Shown: positions 29,504 through 38,969 of the stretch, in pieces
Layout of the letters: every line of letters starts with the position of its first letter
Position numbering within the stretch: position 1 is the first letter of the stretch
NCBI GenBank assembly: GCA_039613835.1
Contig: CP154827.1
Span: forward strand, 1,776,001-1,840,000
Origin: Acetobacteraceae bacterium
GTDB taxonomy: Bacteria; Pseudomonadota; Alphaproteobacteria; Acetobacterales; Acetobacteraceae
Length of the DNA: 64,000 nt
Direction of reading: 5' to 3'
The notes under the pieces: model-generated
Databases searched by the model: none
What the model saw: the letters and a program-made list of their open reading frames with translations, nothing else
What the model was told of the DNA's origin: nothing
Position numbers and translations under genes: made by a program

Positions 29504-30637
29504 ATGACCCCCAAATTGAAAATGTTTTTCTCGGAAGGTGCCTTGCCAGCACCTTATCTCGCTGTGGACCTCGACCGTGTCGCCAAGCAATATCGGCGAA
29601 TGGTCAAAGCGATGCCGTGGGCGAAAGTTTTTTACGCGGTCAAAGCCAACCCCGCCGCGCCCATTTTAAAAACGCTGGTGCGTGCCAAAGCGGGTTTCGA
29701 TGCGGCCTCCATCGAGGAAGTCCGTCAATGCCTGGCGGCTGGATGTGCGCCGTCGGATATTTCCTACGGTAATCCGATCAAAAAATCCGCATCCATCGCA
29801 GAGGCCGCGTCCCTTGATATAAGGCTATTCGTTTGCGATAGTGAGGAAGAACTCCAGAAAATCGCGCAACATGCCCCGGGGGCGAAAATTTATACGCGCC
29901 TCGGGGTTGATAATGAGGGTGCGGATTGGCCCCTTTCACAGAAATTCGGGGCGTCTGCACCGACTTGTGCTTCTCTGTTATGCAAAGCCCCGGATCTGGG
30001 ACTTATTCCCTATGGCGTGTCATTTCATGTTGGAGGTCAACAGGGCTCCCTCGCTGCCTACATTGACGCGATCCATCAGGCCGCGCGCATTTTTCAAGAC
30101 GTTGCGGCGCACGGCATCAAACTGACCATGCTGAACATCGGCGGCGGCTTCCCCGTTCAATATCGCGCCCCGGTGTCGGAAATCGAGCGTTTCGCTTCAG
30201 AGATTGATGCGGCTTTGACAGCGGCATGCGGGGCGGAGCGGCCCTTCATCATGTCGGAGCCTGGCCGTTACCTCGTCGCTGAAGCCGGGATCGTGTGCAG
30301 TGAAGTGGTGCTGAATGCGCGGCGGGAGCTTCCGGGGCAGGAAGGGGACTGGCTTTATCTCGATATTGGGCGTTTCGGTGGCTTGGCAGAAACGGAGGAT
30401 GAGGCCATCCGCTACGACATCGTGTCCCTTAGGCAGCAGGCGCCGCAACACCCTTTTGTCCTTGCAGGGCCAACTTGTGATGAGGTGGATATACTTTATC
30501 GAAAAAATAAAGTGTCTCTGCCGTCAGATTTAAAAGAAGGCGACCGTGTGGCACTTCTCGCCGCTGGCGCTTATGTTTCGACGTATTCGTCTCAGGGTTT
30601 TAACGGCTTCGCACCCCTTTCCGAACATTATATTTGA
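29504..30637 (+). CDS. speC: Ornithine decarboxylase, alanine-racemase fold (group IV)
   Basis: PLP enzyme making putrescine from ornithine. The PLP lysine is in KVFYAVKANPAAP near residue 48. GYGVSFHVGGQQGS-like sequence (PYGVSFHVGGQQGS), NIGGGFPVQY, SEPGRYLVAEAG and the catalytic Cys in AGPTCDEVDILY follow, in the order of eukaryotic-type ODCs. Length 377 is normal for the alphaproteobacterial enzyme. The related lysine/ornithine decarboxylases cannot be separated by eye, but the speH-speE neighbours favour putrescine formation. GAGGAGG lies ahead of the ATG as a strong ribosome site. Confidence 0.9.
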   Translation: MTPKLKMFFSEGALPAPYLAVDLDRVAKQYRRMVKAMPWAKVFYAVKANPAAPILKTLVRAKAGFDAASIEEVRQCLAAGCAPSDISYGNPIKKSASIAEAASLDIRLFVCDSEEELQKIAQHAPGAKIYTRLGVDNEGADWPLSQKFGASAPTCASLLCKAPDLGLIPYGVSFHVGGQQGSLAAYIDAIHQAARIFQDVAAHGIKLTMLNIGGGFPVQYRAPVSEIERFASEIDAALTAACGAERPFIMSEPGRYLVAEAGIVCSEVVLNARRELPGQEGDWLYLDIGRFGGLAETEDEAIRYDIVSLRQQAPQHPFVLAGPTCDEVDILYRKNKVSLPSDLKEGDRVALLAAGAYVSTYSSQGFNGFAPLSEHYI

Positions 30638-30690
30638 TTGGGGCGCCGCTGTTCCGGCGGCAGAAAGTCGGAGGCGCAATGTAAATCCAA

Positions 30691-30733
30691 GTCGAAATGC
30701 TTCGACGAAAATGGGATAGTGACCCCATTTTCG
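30691..30733. terminator. Tandem hairpins between convergent speC and pgk
   Basis: The first hairpin has arms GTCGAA/TTCGAC (30691-30706). The second has perfect 10-bp arms CGAAAATGGG (30706-30715) and CCCATTTTCG (30724-30733). On either strand the second stem is followed by T- or A-rich flanks. Placed between two convergent stops, it is well suited as a bidirectional terminator. Confidence 0.7.
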
Positions 30734-30746
30734 CTGATCTTGCGCT

Positions 30747-31964
30747 TTAAAGTGGAATGACGTGCTGCGCGGCGTCCGTCAAAATCGTAATTCCGGGAAG
30801 GAGTTTGCCTTCAAGCCACTCCAGAAAAGCGCCGCCTGCCGTTGAAACATACGTCATATCATGCACGACCCCGGCATGGCGGAGCGCTGAGACGGTATCA
30901 CCGCCCCCGGCGATCGTTTTCAGCTTGCCCGATTTTGTCAATGCGGCGGCTACCTGCGCGACAGCGACCGTTGCCTTATCGAAAGGCGCAATTTCAAACG
31001 CGCCAAGAGGGCCATTCCAGACAAGCGTCTTCAAATCCTTCAATTTGGACGTGATGAGGGAGATGGTCTCAGGCCCTGCATCGAGAATCATTTTATCGTC
31101 CGGTATTTCGCCAGTTTTACAAACGCTCGATGACGCGTTCTTTTCGAATTTCTCTGCAATGACAACATCGACAGGGAGAACAACCTCGCAGTTATTTTCC
31201 CGCGCCTTGGCCAGGATATCGCGCGCCGTTTCGTGCATGTCGGCTTCCTGGAGTGATTTCCCGATGGCGACACCCTGCGCGGCGAGGAATGTATTGGCCA
31301 TTGCCCCGCCAATAAACAGCACATCGACCTTTTCAAGCAGATTGCCGATCAGATCGAGCTTCGTGGAGATTTTCGCGCCGCCGATCAGAGCGCCAACAGG
31401 TCGGTCCGGATTTTCGAGCGCGGTGGAAAGTGCGCTGAGTTCCGCCTCCATCAGGCGACCTGCGAAGGAGGGCAGATGGCGTGCAACACCCTCTGTCGAG
31501 GCATGGGCGCGATGTGCGGCCGAGAAGGCGTCATTGACGTAAACATCGCCCAGCTTGGCCAACATGGCGGAAAATTCCGCGTCGTTTGCCTCTTCCCCTT
31601 CATGGAAACGGGTATTTTCCAGCAGAAGGACTTCCGTATCCTTCAGCCGGGCGACAGCCTGCTCCACGCCCGGGCCGATACAGTTTGGCACGAAATGCAC
31701 GTCACGCTTCAGTCGCGCAGAGATGATCTCCGCAATCGGCCCGAGGGACATATGCGGCACGACCTTGCCCTTGGGTCGATCAAAATGGCTCAACACGATG
31801 ACGCGCGCCCCTTTTCGGGCCAACTCATCAATCGTAGGCAAAAGACGGTCAATGCGCGTCGTGTCCGTGACTTGTCCGTCGCGAACGGGCACGTTGAGGT
31901 CAGCGCGCAGAAGCACGCGCTTGCCCTCCGGTGAAAGATGATTCAGCGTACGTAACGTGCTCAT
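30747..31964 (-). CDS. pgk: Phosphoglycerate kinase
   Basis: Glycolytic ATP-forming kinase. From the ATG at 31964 ([20 protein letters not shown]) the product is 405 residues. [73 protein letters not shown] and the nucleotide-binding GGGDTVSAL are all present. It lies 14 bases downstream of gap in the same direction. Upstream extension of the ORF reads into gap out of frame and was rejected. Confidence 0.96.
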   Translation of the reverse strand: MSTLRTLNHLSPEGKRVLLRADLNVPVRDGQVTDTTRIDRLLPTIDELARKGARVIVLSHFDRPKGKVVPHMSLGPIAEIISARLKRDVHFVPNCIGPGVEQAVARLKDTEVLLLENTRFHEGEEANDAEFSAMLAKLGDVYVNDAFSAAHRAHASTEGVARHLPSFAGRLMEAELSALSTALENPDRPVGALIGGAKISTKLDLIGNLLEKVDVLFIGGAMANTFLAAQGVAIGKSLQEADMHETARDILAKARENNCEVVLPVDVVIAEKFEKNASSSVCKTGEIPDDKMILDAGPETISLITSKLKDLKTLVWNGPLGAFEIAPFDKATVAVAQVAAALTKSGKLKTIAGGGDTVSALRHAGVVHDMTYVSTAGGAFLEWLEGKLLPGITILTDAAQHVIPL

Positions 31965-31978
31965 TGCTCTACCTTCCC

Positions 31979-32998
31979 TTACAGGCTCGCGAAAAGTGCA
32001 GCTGTGTCCGACATGCGGTTTGAGAAGCCCCACTCATTGTCATACCATGCGCAGACGCGCACCATCTTGCCGCCATCCACCAGTGATGTCTGCGTTGCAT
32101 CGAAGGTTGAAGAGGCTGGGCTGTGGTTAAAGTCACCACTGACAAGCGGCGCCTCATTATAAGCCAGAATGCCTTTGAGAGGCCCCTCTGCTGCCTTCCG
32201 CATCGCGGCATTGATTTCCTGCACCGAAGCTGGCGTGCGTGTCGGCACGATGTCCAGTGATAGGACTGAAACGTTCGGCGTGGGCACACGGATTGATGTG
32301 CCATCCAGCCGTCCTTTCAGATGGGGCAGGACGAGGCCGATCGCCTTTGCTGCGCCGGTCGAAGTGGGGATCATGTTCAGTGAGGCCGCGCGCGCGCGAC
32401 GCGGGTCGCGATGATGCGTATCGACTGTGCGCTGATCACCCGTAAAGGAGTGAATGGTCACCATGTAACCACACGTGATGCCAACCGTCTCATCCAGGAT
32501 TTTTGCGACCGGCGCGAGGCAGTTTGTCGTGCAGGAAGCGTTGGAAATCACCGTCATATCGGGTGTGAGCATGGCATTATTGACGCCGTAAACGATCGTC
32601 GCGTCAACATCCGTCCCGGGGGCAGAGATAATGACCTTACGCGCACCGGCTTTTAAGAGGGCCGAAGCTTTTTCCTTGGAGGTGAAAAGCCCGGTGCACT
32701 CCATCGCCACATCCACGCCTTCAAAAGGCACGGCTGTCGGGTCACGCTCAGCCGACACATGGATAGGGTCCCACTGCCGACCATTTGCGGAGATGATCAG
32801 CTTGTCGCCCTCCGCCCTTACATCAGCGGGGAGCTGTCCATGGACGCTGTCATAGGCGAGCAGATGGGCATTCTCCGCCACACTACCGAGATCATTGATC
32901 GCAATGGGGACGACATCGGTGCGGCCACTTTCAATGATACTACGAAGAACAAGCCGTCCAATACGTCCAAAACCATTTATGGCGATCTTTGTCGCCAT
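31979..32998 (-). CDS. gap: Glyceraldehyde-3-phosphate dehydrogenase, type I
   Basis: From the ATG at 32998 ([18 protein letters not shown]) the product is 339 residues. The NAD-binding motif GFGRIGR, catalytic Cys in [17 protein letters not shown] and [12 protein letters not shown] are present, as is the substrate-binding [21 protein letters not shown]. gap-pgk order is standard. The frame is intact. Confidence 0.96.
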   Translation of the reverse strand: MATKIAINGFGRIGRLVLRSIIESGRTDVVPIAINDLGSVAENAHLLAYDSVHGQLPADVRAEGDKLIISANGRQWDPIHVSAERDPTAVPFEGVDVAMECTGLFTSKEKASALLKAGARKVIISAPGTDVDATIVYGVNNAMLTPDMTVISNASCTTNCLAPVAKILDETVGITCGYMVTIHSFTGDQRTVDTHHRDPRRARAASLNMIPTSTGAAKAIGLVLPHLKGRLDGTSIRVPTPNVSVLSLDIVPTRTPASVQEINAAMRKAAEGPLKGILAYNEAPLVSGDFNHSPASSTFDATQTSLVDGGKMVRVCAWYDNEWGFSNRMSDTAALFASL

Positions 32999-33227
32999 GA
33001 CATCCTCCAGCCGCACAAACTCTATTTTGCCGCCCTAACCTAACATTTTCCCACGCTGTGTTAAGAGGCGGGGCTGTTGAAAAGCATCAAATTGTGAAAA
33101 AACCGTTCAGTCTGCAGGTTTCTGCTTGCCGATCTCCGGAAATCACCGCACATTTCTCATGATGGAGAAAAATCTTGCCCCATGGCGGAATTGGCCTATT
33201 GAAGCGTCATCCTGCGTCGCATATATT

Positions 33228-33665
33228 ATGCGCGCCGCGCCGGTCACTTGCGGGTTGCTCTTACTCCTGAGCAGTTGCGCGCCTCCCGGGCAACGATGGT
33301 TTGACTCCCATGCGGGTCGCCGCCCTGAACCGCCGCGCAAGCCTGTCATCACCCAGCCCGCGCCAGCACCCTTCATCAAATTCTCCGATGATACGCCTGA
33401 GGATGATTGGGCGCCGGTCGTTACAAAATCCGTCAAATTTGCCCTGACGCGTAAACCTCAGCTCCTCTTCGTGGTGCAGGCCACTTGTCCGGCACCGGCA
33501 GATCTGAAGGGGCAGACTGACCAGTTACGTCAAGCCAGTGACACGACATTGCGATCCTTATTGACGGTGATGCGCGCAGCGGGGGCGGATGCCTCCCAGA
33601 TCTTGATTTCGGCGCGCGTGCAGCAAAATGTCGCCCATTGCGTTTATCATATCGATCCACAATGA
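33228..33665 (+). CDS. Putative lipoprotein of unknown function
   Basis: From the ATG at 33228 (MRAAPVTCGLLLLLSSC) the sequence begins with a lipoprotein signal; LLSSC is a good lipobox. The mature part is about 128 residues, with a proline-rich linker (RRPEPPRKPVITQPAPAP) and a small alpha/beta-like region. No family recognised. It lies between divergent gap and the glycan-related gene at 33769. A longer ORF from 33126 loses the lipobox position and is less likely. Confidence 0.6.
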   Translation: MRAAPVTCGLLLLLSSCAPPGQRWFDSHAGRRPEPPRKPVITQPAPAPFIKFSDDTPEDDWAPVVTKSVKFALTRKPQLLFVVQATCPAPADLKGQTDQLRQASDTTLRSLLTVMRAAGADASQILISARVQQNVAHCVYHIDPQ

Positions 33666-33768
33666 GGCGTTGCGGCCCGTTGGCCTATCTGCCTCGACCC
33701 GACCCCGGACGCGCCGCTAACCGCTTCGGGGTAGGCCGTCGCCAAGTCATGAAGGGACCGGATAAAAC

Positions 33769-34692
33769 ATGGCGATCAAAAAAGATATTTGGCGCACTGG
33801 ACTTTGCTTCGCGCCGGTCGATGACATCGTGACGATGGGCGGTTTCTCAGGGTTCGACGTGACCTGGCTTCCCGATATGCCCCGCTCCTACCAATTTCGG
33901 GCCGATCCGTTTGGCTTGAGGCTGGGGGATAGTCTGCATCTTTTCAGTGAAGTATTCGATTATCGGGACCGACATGGGCGCATTGAGTGGGCAGCACTTG
34001 ATGCGAAGGGGCTCGTCATCGAGTCGCGCATTGTCCTCGAAAAGCCCTGGCATTTATCTTACCCGCAGGTCTTTGCGGCAGAGGGTGAGATCTGGATGCT
34101 GCCGGAGGCCTTCCAATCCGGGAAACTGACGCTTTACCGCGCCAGGATCTTCCCGGATGAATGGGAGGCAACATGCGATATTGCGCTCGGTGAAGACGTT
34201 GCCATCGATGCGACGATGTTGAATTTCCACGGCATGTGGTGGCTGTTTTACACGCCGCTCCACGCGATTCAAAGCGGGGTCAATGCGCTGCATTGCGCCT
34301 ATGCGAATCGCCTGACAGGGCATTGGACGCGACATGCTGGCAATCCGATCCGGGTTGATCATGCCAGCGCCCGACCGGGCGGCATGGCGGTTGAAATTGA
34401 TGGCAAGGTGATGCTGCCGGTTCAGGGTTGTGTGGGGGGTTACGGGCGTGGCGTCCGCCCCTTATTATGGTTTGACAGTTTGAGTCCCGCCTCGGTGAAC
34501 CTCTCCTGCGGGCCGCGCCTTAATCCGGCCCCCGGTTTCGCGCCTTACCTTGAGGGGCTCCACACACTCTCCGCCTGCGGCGATCTGACTTTCTTCGACG
34601 TTAAGAAATGCACGCTCTCGCCCAATCTTCTCATTATTGAAGCTCGTCGTGCCCTCCGTAACCGCGCAGCGCGACGCCACCAGGACGTCTGA
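33769..34692 (+). CDS. Glycan-associated beta-propeller-like protein (GINT1 N-domain/GH43-like)
   Basis: 307 residues with repeated beta-sheet blocks. WHLSYPQVFAAEGEIWMLPE, the DATMLNFHGMWWLFYT segment, and GHWTRHAGNPIRVD with the following SARPGG match the pattern I know from the N-terminal domain of plant glucosamine inositolphosphorylceramide transferase and its bacterial relatives, related to family 43 glycosidase propellers. In bacteria such proteins sit in polysaccharide loci, and here the convergent neighbour is a polysaccharide flippase. The catalytic role is unknown; a sugar-nucleotide transferase domain is absent. Overlaps the flippase ORF's C-terminus by 148 bases. Confidence 0.6.
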   Translation: MAIKKDIWRTGLCFAPVDDIVTMGGFSGFDVTWLPDMPRSYQFRADPFGLRLGDSLHLFSEVFDYRDRHGRIEWAALDAKGLVIESRIVLEKPWHLSYPQVFAAEGEIWMLPEAFQSGKLTLYRARIFPDEWEATCDIALGEDVAIDATMLNFHGMWWLFYTPLHAIQSGVNALHCAYANRLTGHWTRHAGNPIRVDHASARPGGMAVEIDGKVMLPVQGCVGGYGRGVRPLLWFDSLSPASVNLSCGPRLNPAPGFAPYLEGLHTLSACGDLTFFDVKKCTLSPNLLIIEARRALRNRAARRHQDV

Positions 34693-36026
34693 ATTACGAG
34701 GGCGTCGGCTGCGCGCGCTCGGCCTTTGATGGCCCAGGGCGTACATCGCCGCGCACTCCAGATCCAATAGATCAACACGGCGAAATTGCAGATGGCTGCC
34801 GTATAACACGCGCCGGTGAGCGAAAATCTGCGTGTCAGCACCACTAATATCGGGAAATAGAGAAGAAGCAGGATCGAGCGCGAACGCACCAGGCGCGACA
34901 CATGTCCCATGACAATCAGCATCGGCTCAAGCGGTACGATTAACAGGCTGAACGCTGCTGCCACGAGCATGATCGATATATAATGGGTGCCTCCCTTAAC
35001 GTGCAGATGCAGCATCAGGGCGAATATCCCCCCCCGCCGGGCGGAAACAATCAGCAACGCGACAGAGACAGCGCAGAGGATGGCGAAAATCTTCCAGGTG
35101 ACGCGGGCCAGGCCCTTCCAGTTTCTTTCCGCGCGCAGACGCGTCAGTTCCGGATAAAGGACGGGTGAGAGGAGTTGGGCCGGGGTTACAATCCCATCGG
35201 CGATCTGGCGGCAGATGCGGAAGATCGCGGCTTCCGCCAGGCCGAGGAGGTTCCCGACGATCAAAGTGCTGACATTACCGGCGACGAGGCTGAGCGTCTG
35301 ATTGAGGCTGGTCGAGCGCGTGAAGGCCCACATTCCTTCAAGCCGCCACTTCCAATTCAGCGGGGTGCTTTGCCAGTCGAGGCGGATATGCGCGTCCTTG
35401 CGCAATGTGCGGATCGCGAAAAATATGAAGAGCGCGAATCCAGTAGAACCGTCCCGCCCCAGACGGCGACAAAAAAAGGCAGCGTCATATGCGCAAAGAA
35501 ACCGATCGCCGCGCCGAATGTGCGGAACAATGCCGTCGCCGAATCGGTCGCGGGCACAAGAGCGAATCGCCCTGTCAGGCGTAGGACGCTCTGCGCCCAG
35601 CCTGTATATTTGAAAGGGCAGACAATCTAGATAGGCAAAAGCGAGCAACCGTTCCTGCGACGTCCAGCCTGACGTAAAGCTGTAGAAAATGATACTGACC
35701 AGACCGAAAATAACGGCCGCCAGGGCGGAGAGGAGATCGAGCCGGATACAGAACCCGATGACCTGTTTCAACAATCCCTTATCACCCGACTTGAAAGGCG
35801 CATCGTCAAAATGGATCATCGTCTGCCACGATTGTAATCGCGTGATGGTTGAAGCCGTCGTTGCAAGCGAATGAATCAGGATGAGGATGCCGAAATCGCG
35901 CAGTCCCAATGCACGGATCGCCAGAGAAATATAGACGAAACTGCATATTGCGTTAGCCATGCGCCCAATTGTCAGAAAACTGACATTGTTGAAAATGCGC
36001 CGATAAAGAATTGAATGCGCTGACAT
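34545..36026 (-). CDS. Polysaccharide flippase (Wzx/MATE-like) with a compensated double frameshift
   Basis: A 493-residue membrane protein, about 12 helices, of the polysaccharide-transport/O-antigen flippase superfamily (ARRRASLA-type ends, FLTIGRMANAICSFVYISLA at the N-terminus). Between about 35590 and 35450 the translated sequence is arginine-rich and soluble (RSCARDRFGDGIVPHIRRG), unlike its surroundings. In the neighbouring frame the same DNA encodes a membrane helix (TFGAAIGFFAHMTLPFFVAV). So two opposite indels restore the frame. The last ~50 residues overlap the convergent gene and look non-native. The protein may be inactive although its ORF is open. Confidence 0.65.
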   Translation of the reverse strand: MSAHSILYRRIFNNVSFLTIGRMANAICSFVYISLAIRALGLRDFGILILIHSLATTASTITRLQSWQTMIHFDDAPFKSGDKGLLKQVIGFCIRLDLLSALAAVIFGLVSIIFYSFTSGWTSQERLLAFAYLDCLPFQIYRLGAERPTPDRAIRSCARDRFGDGIVPHIRRGDRFLCAYDAAFFCRRLGRDGSTGFALFIFFAIRTLRKDAHIRLDWQSTPLNWKWRLEGMWAFTRSTSLNQTLSLVAGNVSTLIVGNLLGLAEAAIFRICRQIADGIVTPAQLLSPVLYPELTRLRAERNWKGLARVTWKIFAILCAVSVALLIVSARRGGIFALMLHLHVKGGTHYISIMLVAAAFSLLIVPLEPMLIVMGHVSRLVRSRSILLLLYFPILVVLTRRFSLTGACYTAAICNFAVLIYWIWSARRCTPWAIKGRARAADALVIQTSWWRRAARLRRARRASIMRRLGESVHFLTSKKVRSPQAESVWSPSR

Positions 36027-36232
36027 GATTGTCTTTTGCCGAATGACGTCACAAAAATAAAGGTTCAGTTTGCTCTCGGGGCGGCCTAGAGCCTACAATA
36101 TGGCAGAATTACATGAGTCTTTATCGCAATTCAGAACGCGGAAGTAAACCATTGAAGTTGCAGGAAACTCATCATATCTCACTTTGGAGAGGCGCTATGC
36201 CGGGTTGAGATGTCCTATCTAACGGGGGAAAT

Positions 36233-37582
36233 ATGCTGGCGCCATCCTATCGGAAATGGCCTGAATCGCTATGGACACACGTGACTTTGTCCCCCGTTTC
36301 GGGCCCAACCCTCCTTTCCCTCAACGAGGCGCTGGCGGCACGGTTGGGGCCCGATGCGACGTGGCTCGCCTCACCGGAAGGTGTGGCGATACTCGCAGGG
36401 TGCCATATGCCGGCGGGCGTCCTACCCGGTGCACAAGCCTATGCCGGGCATCAATTCGGGCAGTTTGTGCCCAGTCTGGGTGATGGGCGCGCCGCGATCG
36501 GGCCGGTTTTGCGAGAATATCTTCTGAGTGAATCCATGCACGCCATGGGCGTTAAGACGACGCGCGCCCTAGCCGCGGTCGCGACAGGGGAAGACGTGCT
36601 GCGGGAACGCGCCTTGCCGGGCGCTATTTTGACGCGGGTAAGTCGCTCTTATTTACGGGTGGGATCCTTTCAATTTGCGGCGTGCAGCGGCGACGTGACC
36701 GCCTTCCGGGCCATGGCGCTTTTTGCCACAAATAACCTCTATGCCGGTTGGCCGCCGCGCCGGTGATGCGAACCTTGATATTGACGCGTTGCGCGTCCCC
36801 TTATTCGGCGCCGTTGCGGGTGCGCAGGCGGATCTCATTGCGCATTGGATGAGTCTCGGCTTTATTCATGGTGTCATGAACACCGATAATATGTCGATCG
36901 CGGGGGAAACAATCGATTACGGGCCCTGCGCCTTTCTGGACAGCTACGTGCCTGACAAAGTGTTCAGCGGGATCGATGTAAGGGGGCGAATGCTTTTCAA
37001 CCGCCAGGCGGATGTCGCTCGCTGGAATCTGGCGCGTTTCGCTGAATCGCTGCTTTTCTCGGAGGATGATGCCGCCATCGCACCATTGCGCGATATCATT
37101 GACGATTTTCCGTCGCGTTTCCAACGTCGCTATCGCGGCCTCATGGCGTAAAAACTGGGATTGCCCGGATGTGATGCGGAAGACAACGTGCTCATTGATG
37201 GCTGTCTGGAAATACTGACAGAAGAAGCAATGGATTATACGCTGTTTTTCCTTACTCTGCCGGATCGGGTCACGAATTTCGGGGGTGAGATTTCCCTTCA
37301 CAATCCACATGCTTTCAAGAGTTGGGCTGAAAAATGGGCAGCACTAGCGGCACATCACCCGGGTGGGGGCAAAAAGCGACGGAAATGATGTCACGGCACA
37401 ATCCCGCCGTGATCCCGCGTAATCATCAGGTTGAAAAAGTGATCGTCGCGGCAGATGGCGGTGATCCGCAGCCGTTTCATCAGCTTCTTGACGCTGTGAC
37501 CCGTCCCTATCATCGGAACGCGGTTTTTGAGCAGCCTCCGACGAAGGAGGAAGAAGTCCACACCACATGGTGCGGCACCTGA
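36233..37582 (+). pseudogene. selO: SelO/YdiU protein adenylyltransferase, deleted and frameshifted
   Basis: SelO is a pseudokinase-fold enzyme that AMPylates proteins. The start is at 36233 ([14 protein letters not shown]). [18 protein letters not shown] leads directly into [19 protein letters not shown]. In intact homologues these are separated by a segment that contains the ATP-binding lysine motif LKGSG and ends in a second GDGRA; that segment is missing. A frame change near 36750 then gives ANLDIDALRVPLFGAVAGA and GFIHGVMNTDNMSI, with DYGPCAFLDSY retained. Another near 37145-37160 leads to a fragment with EEAMDYTLFFLTLPD, and one near 37370 to the C-terminus NPAVIPRNHQVEK ending in TTWCGT. 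Non-functional. Confidence 0.9.
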
Positions 37583-37613
37583 AAAGCGGAAGAACTGCGC
37601 GATTTTATCGATG

Positions 37614-38969
37614 TCAGAGCTCCGCGCCAGCGGGTGAATAAGCAAATGAAGCCTCCAGAAACTGCTCATCCTCTCCGGCAAGGCAAAGCTCCAGAAGCAC
37701 GGGAAGTGTGTTGAAACTGCCCGTCCGGAGGTGGAAGTGGGTCAGGCATTCATCCTGGCACCTTACCCAGCACCAGCTCTCGCCGCGCGCGCCTTCTATA
37801 AAGCTGACTGCTTCATGCGCGTCGTGATTATGGATCGCGGTCAGATAGGCCAGAGTCTCCTTAATTTCGTAATAACGGTTCCAGAGCCGCGCATAAGCAT
37901 CGCCTTTGAGATTCAACGCATCCAGCTTGACCGCAAATCGAGGATCATTTCGCATGAGACGGAGGTCCCCCTTATAACCGGAGGTCCGCCCATTCACGCC
38001 GCGCAGAAGATGAGTCTCCGCCCGATGACGCGGCATAGTGGCGCGGCGCGTCAGCACCGTCTCCGCGTGGGAAATGAGTTTGGCGAGCAGAGGAAGGCAC
38101 GCCGGAAGGTTGGAAAGGATCGCCTTCGCCAATGCTGCCGCGTCGATTGCCGGTGACATGCCGCCCAGCAAGATGCAACCCATCATGTGATGCCCACCCG
38201 CATGTTCCGCACAGGCCTGTTCGCATTTTCTTAAAATCAGCGGCCGCATGTGTTTCCAGAAGATCCTGCCCGGTGAGGCGCGCCACGGTGATGATCGATT
38301 CGAAGTGGACGCGGAGACGCTCCACCTCCGCGAGGATCAAGCGCCCATCCCGGTCACGCGGTGAAATCTCAATCCCGTGACAGGCTTCCAGAGCCTGCGC
38401 CATCACCAGCGGTGCGCTGACGGTCTCACCTGATGCCAGTCTGCCGACCATCTGAAGCGCTTCCGTGATCCGTTTTTCCAAAAGGCGCTTTTGCAGGCCC
38501 CGATGAGACCAGCCGACCCTCAGGCCGGAGTGACATTTCCCGAGAAGACCGGGCCGGGATGTGGGCGTAAAAAGGGAATCACGTGTAAGTTGGGCGGAGG
38601 GGGCGGCTGCCGGTAAGGCGCGGCGGGAAAGCGGCCAGACGCTCAGCCACTTTTCGTGGTCCAGAAGAGGCTCATCACTCAGCGCGTCGAGCGGCATCGC
38701 GCCCCCCAAAGTTCCAGCGCCACACGTTCTGCCAGGCTGGCGGGGCGCGTGGCGTGGGACAGGCCGAAATAACGTCGATCAATGAGCGGTGTGCTGTAAA
38801 GTACGGGTGATTGACGGTCCCAGCAAAGGTGATAGGCATTGTCATCATCACACCAGAGACCGATAAAATTCCCGGAAGGTGCCGCCGCCAGATCGCGCCA
38901 TTGCTGTTCCGTCAGATGTCGATGAAATGAGCGCTCAGATGCGCGCTTCCCCCTTTCCGGCATGGTCAT
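37614..38969 (-). pseudogene. Large subunit of a group 4 hydrogenase/complex I-like complex (HyfG/NuoCD-like), two frameshifts, no NiFe cysteines
   Basis: Starts at the ATG at 38969, overlapping the stop of the previous gene (ATGA). The NuoC-like N-domain (SFHRHLTEQQWRDLAAAPSG, then ALELWG) is followed by a one-base loss in a six-base C run at 38702-38707. The large-subunit domain resumes as AMPLDALSDEPLLDHEKWLS, with HRGLQKRLLEKRITEALQMV. A second shift near 38230 leads to LRKCEQACAEHAGGHHMMG, the DAYARLWNRYYEIKETLAYL helix and the end at 37614. The N-terminal CGxC of hydrogenases is replaced by GRLASGETVS, and the C-terminal DPCxxC region reads SFAYSPAGAEL. It therefore cannot bind Ni-Fe even if the frame were repaired. 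No NuoB-like small-subunit gene follows. Confidence 0.75.

Noticed and set aside
34545..34692. The long overlap of the flippase C-terminus with the glycan gene as a real overlapping gene pair
   Set aside because: The last ~50 flippase residues are Arg/Ser-rich and non-membrane, as expected from reading the opposite strand of a coding gene after a lost stop.
37972..38250. A CGTC cysteine pair (GLCGTCGWASHDG) in the hydrogenase-like large-subunit ORF that looks like a NiFe ligand motif
   Set aside because: It lies after the second frameshift, in the wrong frame. The native frame there reads LRKCEQACAEHAGGHHMMG, and the motif is at the wrong place in the fold.
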